Origin: Promicromonosporaceae bacterium
GTDB lineage: Bacteria; Actinomycetota; Actinomycetes; Actinomycetales; Cellulomonadaceae
Direction of reading: 5' to 3'
DNA: 10,483 bases
Assembly: GCA_009780755.1 (NCBI GenBank)
Contig: WQZL01000080.1
Span: forward strand, 1-10,483
Shown: one piece after another, positions 1-6,604 of the stretch
Numbering within the stretch: position 1 is the first letter of the stretch
Layout: each line of letters starts with the position of its first letter
Notes under the pieces: generated by a model
The model's database searches: none
What the model was told of the DNA's origin: nothing
The model's input: the letters and a program-made list of their open reading frames with translations, nothing else
Made by a program: the position numbers and the translations under genes

Positions 1-64
1 CGACCACCAGCGCAATAGCCCCGGTCACGGCGAGGATCAACCCAAGTTTCATCATTCCGCTCAT
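1..64 (-). CDS. 5' end of a hypothetical membrane-anchored or secreted protein (cut by window edge)
   Basis: Reading leftward from an ATG at 64-62, the frame stays open for 21 complete codons to the window edge. The peptide begins MSGMMKLGLILAVTGAIALV, which is a short start with one Lys followed by a hydrophobic run. That is the look of a signal peptide or first membrane helix. Two further ATG codons (residues 4 and 5) could also be starts. No strong Shine-Dalgarno is visible; only a weak GGGTCGGGAC precedes the first ATG. The gene lies in the same direction as tuf but beyond a strong terminator, so it should be a separate transcription unit. The family cannot be recognised from 21 residues, and a chance open frame is possible. 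Confidence 0.4.
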   Translation of the reverse strand, partial: MSGMMKLGLILAVTGAIALVV

Positions 65-191
65 GTCCCGACCCTACGCCCGTGGTCGAGGCAGCAATGA
101 CCCTGTCGCCAACTGATCGGCGACTGAATCCCCCAAGCCATCTCCCCGACTGTGCGACGTATTGCCGAACGAAGCGGAAGGCGAAGCTAAA

Positions 192-225
192 GGAGTGGAT
201 GGTTTCGACAGGCTCCACCATCGGC
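192..225. repeat. Degenerate copy of a REP-like palindromic element
   Basis: The stretch can fold with GATGGT (198-203) pairing with ACCATC (217-222) around the core TTCGACAGGCTCC. Positions 201-224 match positions 3800-3823 of the rpsG-fusA gap at 18 of 24 bases without a gap, sharing TTCGACA and ACCA. The core also resembles a dispersed palindrome I remember from actinobacterial genomes, of the form GGTTTCGACAGGCTCAACC; that is recollection, not a search. It lies outside any supportable gene, downstream of the tuf terminator. Confidence 0.5.
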
Positions 226-246
226 TAGGGGTGCTGCGCGGAAATG

Positions 247-286
247 ACGAAGGCCCGGCTTCCGCGAGGGGAAGCCGGGCCTTCGT
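247..286 (-). terminator. Terminator hairpin of the str operon (after tuf)
   Basis: Positions 247-263 pair perfectly with 270-286 (17 bp, mostly G-C) around a six-base loop at 264-269. It begins 16 bases past the tuf stop codon in the direction of transcription. The minus strand continues as CATTTCCGCG, so the T tract is short. Position and stem strength still fit an intrinsic terminator well. The stem is symmetric, so it could also stop plus-strand transcription, but no plus-strand gene is visible here. Confidence 0.85.
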
Positions 287-302
287 AGGTAGTGCTAGGA
301 GA

Positions 303-1508
<1,206 letters not shown>

Positions 1509-1626
1509 GGGTCCTCCTGGGACGTGTCTCGACGGTCTGGTTGACCGTCATGCGTTGGGTCGGCGCCTAGCCTACCGTTCGCGGGCGAATGATTTGGTAT
1601 TACGAACTGCTTTGACCGTTTGAGGC
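1509..1626 (-). promoter_or_regulatory. fusA-tuf intergenic leader with a hairpin near the tuf ribosome-binding site
   Basis: The 118-base gap ends in a strong AGGAGGA ribosome-binding site (1512-1518). Just upstream, GACGGTC (1531-1537) pairs with GACCGTC (1543-1549), a 7-bp stem with a five-base loop. The octamer ACGGTCAA on the minus strand occurs twice in the gap (1541-1548 and 1612-1619). A TANNNT hexamer, TAGGCT, lies at 1569-1574 on the minus strand, but I see no good -35 at the right distance. A separate tuf promoter is therefore possible but not shown; read-through from fusA is the simpler reading. Confidence 0.35.
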
Positions 1627-3729
1627 TCACTCGCCCCGGGTCTTCTTGATGATTTCTTCGGCAACCGCCTTGGGAACCTCGGCATAGCTGTCGAACTGCA
1701 TCGAGTACACGGCACGTCCCTGGGTCTTCGACCGCAGGTCACCGATGTAGCCGAACATCTCGGAGAGCGGCACCAGGGCACGCACCACCTTGACGCCGGT
1801 AGCGTCTTCCATCGCCTGGATCATGCCGCGACGGGAGTTGATGTCGCCGATCACGTCGCCCATGTATTCCTCGGGCGTACGTACCTCGACGGCCATGACG
1901 GGTTCGATCAAGGCCGGATCGGCCTTCTTCGCACCCTCCTTTAGCACCATCGAACCGGCAATCTTGAACGCCATCTCCGAGGAGTCAACGTCGTGCGCCG
2001 CCCCATCGATAAGCGTGGCCTTGACCCCCACCAGCGGGAACCCGGCAAGGACACCCTGCTGCATGGCGGACTGGATGCCGGTAGAAACCGACGGGATGTA
2101 CTCGCGCGGCACGCGGCCACCGGTCACGGCATCCTCAAACTCGTAGACCTCGCCCTCCGTGGTGTCGAGCGGTTCGAAGGTGACCTGCACCTTAGCAAAC
2201 TGGCCAGATCCACCGGTCTGCTTCTTGTGCGTGTAGTCAACCTTCTCCACCTTGCGGCGGATGGTCTCGCGGTACGCCACCTGCGGCTTGCCGACGTTGG
2301 CCTCGACCTTGAACTCGCGCTTCATGCGGTCAACAAGTACGTCGAGGTGCAGCTCACCCATGCCACCGATGATGGTCTGACCGGTCTCATCATCCAGACG
2401 CACCCGGAAGGTCGGGTCTTCCTCGGCCAGCTTTTGGATGGCGGTAGATAGCTTCTCCTGGTCGGCCTTGGTGCGTGGCTCAATCGCCACGTCAATGACC
2501 GGCTCGGGGAAGGTCATGGATTCGAGGATGATCGGGGCGTCCATCGCGGCCAGGGTGTCACCGGTAGTGGTGTCCTTTAGCCCGATGAAGGCGTAGATGT
2601 GTCCGGCCTGCGCCTCGGTGACGGGGTTTTCCTTGGCGGCGTGCATCTGGAACATCTTGCCGATGCGCTCGCGCTTGCCCTTGGTGGCGTTGACCACCTG
2701 GGCGCCGGAGGCAGCCTTGCCCGAGTAGACCCGGATGTAGGTGAGCTTGCCAAAGAACGGGTGCACCGCAACCTTGAAAGCCAGCGCCGAGAACGGTTCG
2801 TCCAGGCTGGGTTCCCGCGTGAGGATCTTCTCCTCATTCTTGGGGTCATGACCCTCGACCGCGCCCACGTCAAGCGGGCTGGGCAGGTAGTCGATCACGG
2901 CGTCGAGCATGGGCTGAATGCCCTTGTTGCGGAACGCGGTGCCGCACAGCACGGGGAACGCCTCAGAGGAGATAACCAGGCGGCGAACGCCGGCCTTGAT
3001 CTCGGCGATGGTGAGGTCTTCTCCGGATAGGTACTTCTCCAGCAGCGTCTCGTCCGTCTCGGCGACGGCCTCGATCAGCTCGGAGCGGTACTGTTCGGCC
3101 TTTTCCACCAGGTCGGCGGGGATTTCCTCGACCGTAGCGGGGGTGCCAGCCTCGGTCTCACCGCGCCACAGGTAAGCCTTCATCTCAACCAGGTCGATGA
3201 CGCCATCGAAGTTGCGCTCGGAGCCGATTGGCAGCTGAAGCACCAGCGGGCGGGCCTTTAGGCGGTTGATGATGGTCTCGACCGTGAAGTAGAAGTCGGC
3301 GCCCGTCTTGTCCATCTTGTTAACGAAGCAAATGCGGGGCACGTTGTACTTGTCGGCTTGACGCCACACCGTCTCGGATTGCGGCTCTACACCCTCTTTG
3401 CCGTCAAACACGGCGACGGCACCATCGAGTACACGCAGCGAGCGCTCCACCTCGACGGTGAAGTCAACGTGGCCGGGGGTGTCGATGATGTTGATCTGGT
3501 TTTCGTTCCAGTAGCACGTGGTCGCGGCCGAGGTGATCGTGATGCCGCGTTCCTGCTCCTGCTCCATCCAGTCCATCGTGGCCGAGCCGTCGTGCGTCTC
3601 GCCCACCTTGTAGTTCTTGCCGGTGTAGAACAAAATGCGTTCGGTGGTCGTCGTCTTGCCGGCATCGATGTGAGCCATGATGCCGATGTTGCGGACCTTG
3701 TTCAGGTCAGTGAGCACGTCAAGTGCCAC
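1627..3729 (-). CDS. fusA: Elongation factor G
   Basis: EF-G is the GTPase that drives tRNA-mRNA translocation and, with ribosome recycling factor, splits post-termination ribosomes. The 700-residue product is the usual length. Visible in the G domain are the P-loop AHIDAGKT (19-26), switch I RGITITSAAT (61-70), DTPGH (83-87, catalytic His87) and NKMD (137-140). Later landmarks include HKKQTGGSGQFAKV near residue 505, and GGRVPREYIPSV near 538 in domain IV. The protein ends in IIKKTRGE. The start is GTG (3729-3727), giving MALDVLTDLNKVRNIGIMAH, the expected family N terminus. An AAGGGG Shine-Dalgarno (3737-3742) lies seven bases upstream. It is the third gene of the str operon, separated from rpsG by 100 bases that contain a REP-like hairpin. 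No truncation is visible. Confidence 0.98.
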   Translation of the reverse strand: MALDVLTDLNKVRNIGIMAHIDAGKTTTTERILFYTGKNYKVGETHDGSATMDWMEQEQERGITITSAATTCYWNENQINIIDTPGHVDFTVEVERSLRVLDGAVAVFDGKEGVEPQSETVWRQADKYNVPRICFVNKMDKTGADFYFTVETIINRLKARPLVLQLPIGSERNFDGVIDLVEMKAYLWRGETEAGTPATVEEIPADLVEKAEQYRSELIEAVAETDETLLEKYLSGEDLTIAEIKAGVRRLVISSEAFPVLCGTAFRNKGIQPMLDAVIDYLPSPLDVGAVEGHDPKNEEKILTREPSLDEPFSALAFKVAVHPFFGKLTYIRVYSGKAASGAQVVNATKGKRERIGKMFQMHAAKENPVTEAQAGHIYAFIGLKDTTTGDTLAAMDAPIILESMTFPEPVIDVAIEPRTKADQEKLSTAIQKLAEEDPTFRVRLDDETGQTIIGGMGELHLDVLVDRMKREFKVEANVGKPQVAYRETIRRKVEKVDYTHKKQTGGSGQFAKVQVTFEPLDTTEGEVYEFEDAVTGGRVPREYIPSVSTGIQSAMQQGVLAGFPLVGVKATLIDGAAHDVDSSEMAFKIAGSMVLKEGAKKADPALIEPVMAVEVRTPEEYMGDVIGDINSRRGMIQAMEDATGVKVVRALVPLSEMFGYIGDLRSKTQGRAVYSMQFDSYAEVPKAVAEEIIKKTRGE

Positions 3730-3771
3730 AGGGAATCCCCTTACGTCTTTGGGTCAAATGGGCCAGCCAGG

Positions 3772-3822
3772 CGGTGGTTGGGCTTGATCGAACGCACGTG
3801 GCTTCGACAAGCCCAACCACCG
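3772..3822. repeat. REP-like palindrome in the rpsG-fusA gap
   Basis: Positions 3772-3786 pair perfectly with 3808-3822 (15 bp). After a one-base bulge, ATCGA-type bases 3788-3792 pair with 3803-3807, extending the stem. The apical loop is about ten bases. It starts seven bases after the rpsG stop codon and ends about 30 bases before the fusA ribosome-binding site, so it lies inside the str operon transcript. Its core TTCGACAAGCCCAACCACC is related to the element at 192-225. Possible roles are mRNA stabilisation, partial termination between S7 and EF-G, or none (a mobile palindrome). A T tract after the stem is absent on the minus strand (GCCTGGCTGGCCC follows), so full termination is unlikely. 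Confidence 0.7.
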
Positions 3823-3829
3823 ATGAGGC

Positions 3830-4300
3830 TTACCAGCGGTAGTGAGCGAACGCGCGGTTCGACTCGGCCATCTTGTGCATGTCTTCGCGACGCTTAACGG
3901 CGGCCCCGAGACCGTTGGAGGCGTCAAGAATCTCATTCATTAGGCGCTCGGTCATCGTCTTTTCGCGACGAGCGCGAGAGTAGTCGGTGAGCCAGCGCAG
4001 GGCGAGGGTCTGGGCGCGCGAGGGGCGCACGTCAACCGGAACCTGGTAGGTGGCACCACCAACACGGCGGGAGCGCACCTCAAGGGCGGGGCGAATGTTG
4101 TCTAGGGCGCGCTTGAGTACGACCACAGGGTCCTGCTCGCTCTTGGTGCGCACACCCTCCATAGCGCCGTAGACGATAGCCTCGGCGGTGGACTTCTTGC
4201 CGTCAAGCAGCACCTTGTTGATGAGCTGCGTCACGACGGGAGACCCGTATACGGGGTCGGAGATGATCGGCCGCTTGGGAGCCGGACCCTTACGAGGCAT
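3830..4300 (-). CDS. rpsG: 30S ribosomal protein S7
   Basis: S7 is a primary 16S rRNA-binding protein that nucleates assembly of the 30S head and lines the E-site mRNA exit. The 156-residue product has the usual length and the family signature RRVGGATYQVPV, followed by the conserved TDYSRARREKTMTERL and ending in NRAFAHYRW. The ATG (4300-4298) shares its first base with the rpsL stop codon (TAATG), which suggests translational coupling. An AAGGAG Shine-Dalgarno (4309-4314) lies inside the end of rpsL, eight bases from the start. In E. coli, S7 represses the str operon by binding the rpsL-rpsG gap; here there is no gap, so that mechanism cannot act in the same form (inference). Confidence 0.98.
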   Translation of the reverse strand: MPRKGPAPKRPIISDPVYGSPVVTQLINKVLLDGKKSTAEAIVYGAMEGVRTKSEQDPVVVLKRALDNIRPALEVRSRRVGGATYQVPVDVRPSRAQTLALRWLTDYSRARREKTMTERLMNEILDASNGLGAAVKRREDMHKMAESNRAFAHYRW

Positions 4301-4674
4301 TACTTCTTCTCCTTCTTGGCGCCGTAGCGGCTACGAGCCTGCTGACGACCCTTGACACCCTGAGTGTCGAGGGCGCCGCGGATGATCTTGTAGCGGACAC
4401 CAGGTAGGTCCTTCACACGACCACCGCGCACCAGCACGATGGAGTGTTCCTGCAAGTTGTGGCCCTCACCGGGGATGTAGGCCGAAACCTCAACGCCGGA
4501 GGAGAGCTTGACACGCGCGACCTTGCGGAGCGCAGAGTTCGGCTTCTTAGGGGTGGTGGTGTACACACGGGTGCACACGCCGCGCCGCTGCGGGGAACCC
4601 TTCAACGCGGGAGTCTTGGACTTGCCGCGCTTGGAGGTCCGACCATTGCGGACGAGCTGCTGGATCGTAGGCAC
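4300..4674 (-). CDS. rpsL: 30S ribosomal protein S12
   Basis: S12 sits at the decoding centre of the 30S subunit and controls tRNA selection accuracy. The 124-residue product opens MPTIQQLVRNGR and carries TTTPKKPNSALRKVARVK, GEGHNLQEHS and RVKDLPGVRYKIIRGALD, all hallmark S12 segments. Lys43, Lys88 and Pro91, the positions where streptomycin-resistance changes are classically found, have their wild-type residues. Asp89, the residue methylthiolated by RimO in some bacteria, is present. The start is GTG (4674-4672), supported by a GGAG Shine-Dalgarno (4680-4683) at about five bases and by the conserved N terminus. It is the first gene of the str operon and follows a leader of roughly 220 bases. 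Confidence 0.98.
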   Translation of the reverse strand: MPTIQQLVRNGRTSKRGKSKTPALKGSPQRRGVCTRVYTTTPKKPNSALRKVARVKLSSGVEVSAYIPGEGHNLQEHSIVLVRGGRVKDLPGVRYKIIRGALDTQGVKGRQQARSRYGAKKEKK

Positions 4675-4896
4675 TACGTCTCCGTCGTCTACTAGGGGAG
4701 ATGAAACGGAAGGCCGGGCGGCCCCCGCGGATGTTGCTAAGGCTGTATGTGCCGACGGCGCGCGGCATATACAGCCCCTAGCGTGTCTCTACGCTTTGAG
4801 GCCGTACGCCACTTACCACCGGCTCGATGGCCCGGCCCTTACGGCTACCGGGGTACCCATCCCCGACTGCCGAACGGCAGCCCAAGACAGGCACAG
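4675..4896 (-). promoter_or_regulatory. Long structured 5' leader of the str operon
   Basis: Between the predicted transcription start (about 4896) and the rpsL GTG lie roughly 220 untranslated bases rich in short inverted repeats. CTGCC (4876-4880) pairs with GGCAG (4867-4871) around a four-base loop. GCCGTA/TACGGC pair across 4840-4845 and 4801-4806. A 14-position stem spans 4741-4776. Near the start codon, TCTCC (minus strand, 4697-4701) can pair with GGAGA (4679-4683), which overlaps the rpsL Shine-Dalgarno, so a ribosome-site masking fold is conceivable. I recognise no named riboswitch or ribosomal-protein leader motif. Autoregulation by S12 or S7 is possible but is inference only. Confidence 0.45.
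4741..4776 (-). repeat. Inverted repeat in the rpsL leader
   Basis: Positions 4741-4754 pair with 4763-4776 at 13 of 14 positions around an eight-base loop (4755-4762). The single exception (4749/4768) is a G-T wobble when read on the plus strand and an A-C mismatch in the minus-strand RNA. The arms read GGCTGTATATGCCG and CGGCACATACAGCC on the minus strand. It lies 66 bases before the rpsL start codon. It could be an RNA regulatory hairpin or an operator for a dimeric regulator; the sequence alone does not decide. Confidence 0.6.
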
Positions 4897-4902
4897 CGCC
4901 CA

Positions 4903-4931
4903 ACACTACCCTCGGTCGTTGGCATCGTCAA
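4903..4931 (-). promoter_or_regulatory. Predicted sigma-70-type promoter of the rpsL-rpsG-fusA-tuf operon
   Basis: On the minus strand a TTGACG -35 box (4931-4926) is followed after 17 bases by a TAGTGT -10 box (4908-4903). This is close to the housekeeping consensus of actinobacteria (TTGAC and TANNNT) with ideal spacing. Transcription would begin near 4896. The palindrome at 4941-5014 ends only ten bases upstream of the -35 box. Confidence 0.7.
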
Positions 4932-4940
4932 AGTCCCCAA

Positions 4941-5014
4941 CATCGAGGTCGGTAGTTTGCGTTGAGATCGGTCGCTCGAGTTACCGATCTCAACGCAAAC
5001 TACCGACCTCAATG
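4941..5014. repeat. Long perfect inverted repeat between the glycan genes and the str operon
   Basis: Positions 4945-4972 pair perfectly with 4983-5010 (28 bp) around a ten-base loop, CGCTCGAGTT. After one mismatch (4944/5011), three more pairs extend it to 4941-5014. The left arm plus loop also contains an imperfect 19-base direct repeat: 4945-4963 and 4964-4982 agree at 14 of 19 positions, both starting GAG-TCGGT. It begins 18 bases beyond the stop codon of the GT-C-like gene. It may terminate the glycan transcript, though only CTTTG follows as a T run. It may instead be a mobile palindrome (REP or miniature-element type), or both. Confidence 0.75.
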
Positions 5015-5032
5015 ACTTGACGAGGAGGAGCG

Positions 5033-6604
5033 CTAGAGGCCGGGGGGCCAGGCGGGGGTTAGGTGCGGGTTGGGAATCCAGTCATCACGAATGGTGACGG
5101 TGCGGACAACGTTGCTCACCCTGGAGATGATGTTCGCAGCCACACCCTCCTGCGGCCCCCACCAGTTGTGGTCCGCCACCGCAATGAAACTGCCCGCTCC
5201 CCCGCCTTGAGTGGCGCCAACCAGCGCGAGGGCCACCAGCAACGCCAGCGCGCGCCTGCCCACGGCGCCGAGGCGCCCGAGCGTCTTGGCCACCGCGTAC
5301 GTAAATAGCCCAAAGAGGAAGGGGATAAACGGCAGCGCATATCGGCCCTGTACACCGAGCGTCAGCACGCCCATTTCCAGAAACATGGAGTAATTGAATA
5401 GCAATTGCGCACCAAAAGCCACCGCAATGGCGACGAGAAGCATCCATACCCCTCGCTTGATGCGAACAAAAAGCAGCGCGAAAGCGACAGAAACCCCCGC
5501 TGACGGAATCACGAAGCTTGAAATCCAGGCCGCAATGTTCGGTCCAAGGGACTGCGCAGCTCCCCATGTTCTGCTATAAACACCGAACATGTTGGATGTC
5601 CGCGCCATTTGCGGCAGCCAAACGTTCTGTGTGTAGGTGACTGCCGAAGAGATTCCCGACGGCAGTGTCGTAAAACTTTCTCGGAGTTCTCGATTGCGAA
5701 CCCAGATCCCATGATGTTCGCATACTGCGATCGGTTGCACCACATCGCAGGCAGGTCGCACGGAGCCGAACTGCAAGATGTTAACCACGTAGCGCTCCAC
5801 GAACAACACCAGCGCTAACAGGGCCAGCGCGGCCAGCATCCAGTGCGCGATGCGGCGGCGGCCAACCACCGTGAACCAGGTGCGAATTTCACCCAGGGCG
5901 CCTCGGCGAGCGAAGGTGAGTTGCCTGCCAAGCGCGATCACTACCAACGGCGCCAAGAAGAGCATCAGCACGTTCTTGGTCAATGAGGTGGCCACCACAG
6001 CGATCAAACCACCCAACCACAACCCCGGCCGGAAAGTATCCGCGTTGTACAGTCGGAGAGCGAGCCACACCGAAAGCGCGAGCAAAGCATTACCTACACC
6101 ATCCCAGTTAAGGATCGAGTTCACATAAACCAGCAGCGGGGTAAATGCCATCAAGAAGATACCCGCATTAGCCGCCCCCGGCCCGATGCCTAACTCCCGA
6201 AACGCCAAATACACGAAAACGATGGCGGCAGATGCTAGCAATGCGGAGACCACGCGCGTACCAATCCAGGCGCCGTGTCCGTCGAAACCGATCAGTTCGA
6301 AAAATCGATACACCTGGCCCATCGACCAGTGATAGAGCCACGCCTCCCGCGAGATGTCACCGACGTGCAGCAAGTCTGGAGATTGCCCGCCAAATGGACT
6401 GGCGCCCGCAGCGTAGTACCTGACAACTATTAAATGAATGTGCTCGTCATAAATCGAAAAATAAGTGGTCAGGGCAAGGAACACCGATTGGATGGCTAGC
6501 CACGCCATGATAACCCGCGTGGTCCAGGCGGATCGGCCCACCCGAAGGGTTGCGTCGGCGACGCGTTGAATTGACCATGATGTTGTAGCGCTGACGGCAG
6601 TCAT
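5033..6604 (-). CDS. Polytopic GT-C-fold (DUF2142/GT39-like) membrane glycosyltransferase, putative
   Basis: The 523-residue product has about ten hydrophobic helices (roughly 30-50, 117-135, 145-163, 170-187, 195-208, 211-227, 254-270, 362-380, 386-405, 421-438, 450-466). The first outer loop carries YDEHIH (52-57), the acidic D/E-H signature seen near the end of helix 1 in GT-C enzymes. GVQGRYALPFIPFL (417-430) recalls the QGRYLLP motif of DUF2142 proteins. A large loop (about 272-360) contains two cysteines, Cys286 and Cys295, that could form a disulfide outside the cell. GT-C enzymes transfer sugars from polyprenyl-phosphate donors on the outer face of the membrane; the donor and acceptor here are unknown. 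The ATG overlaps the TGA of the upstream glycosyltransferase (TGATG), with AGGGGA at 6610-6615, so the two are coupled. Family membership is moderately sure; the enzymatic role is inferred. Confidence 0.75.
   Translation of the reverse strand: MTAVSATTSWSIQRVADATLRVGRSAWTTRVIMAWLAIQSVFLALTTYFSIYDEHIHLIVVRYYAAGASPFGGQSPDLLHVGDISREAWLYHWSMGQVYRFFELIGFDGHGAWIGTRVVSALLASAAIVFVYLAFRELGIGPGAANAGIFLMAFTPLLVYVNSILNWDGVGNALLALSVWLALRLYNADTFRPGLWLGGLIAVVATSLTKNVLMLFLAPLVVIALGRQLTFARRGALGEIRTWFTVVGRRRIAHWMLAALALLALVLFVERYVVNILQFGSVRPACDVVQPIAVCEHHGIWVRNRELRESFTTLPSGISSAVTYTQNVWLPQMARTSNMFGVYSRTWGAAQSLGPNIAAWISSFVIPSAGVSVAFALLFVRIKRGVWMLLVAIAVAFGAQLLFNYSMFLEMGVLTLGVQGRYALPFIPFLFGLFTYAVAKTLGRLGAVGRRALALLVALALVGATQGGGAGSFIAVADHNWWGPQEGVAANIISRVSNVVRTVTIRDDWIPNPHLTPAWPPGL

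Noticed and set aside
105..124. Small inverted repeat GTCGCC/GGCGAC upstream of the partial gene at 1-64
   Set aside because: A 6-bp stem with an eight-base loop is expected by chance in GC-rich DNA, and its position suggests no specific role.
1569..1574. TAGGCT as the -10 box of a separate tuf promoter
   Set aside because: No acceptable -35 lies 16-18 bases upstream (the sequence there is CCAAAT), so it is not listed as a promoter.
4300..4674. Streptomycin-resistance changes in S12
   Set aside because: Lys43, Lys88 and Pro91 are the wild-type residues.
4547..4768. A 73-codon minus-strand frame through the leader and the start of rpsL
   Set aside because: It overlaps rpsL in another frame and has the Arg/Pro-rich composition of an off-frame reading; no ribosome site supports its start.
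4941..5014. CRISPR repeat or array
   Set aside because: There is one palindrome with two imperfect adjoining 19-base units and no spacers or cas genes.
4508..5020. Plus-strand open frames across the rpsL leader and palindrome
   Set aside because: They cross rpsL antisense, the promoter and the inverted repeat, have no Shine-Dalgarno and show no family resemblance.
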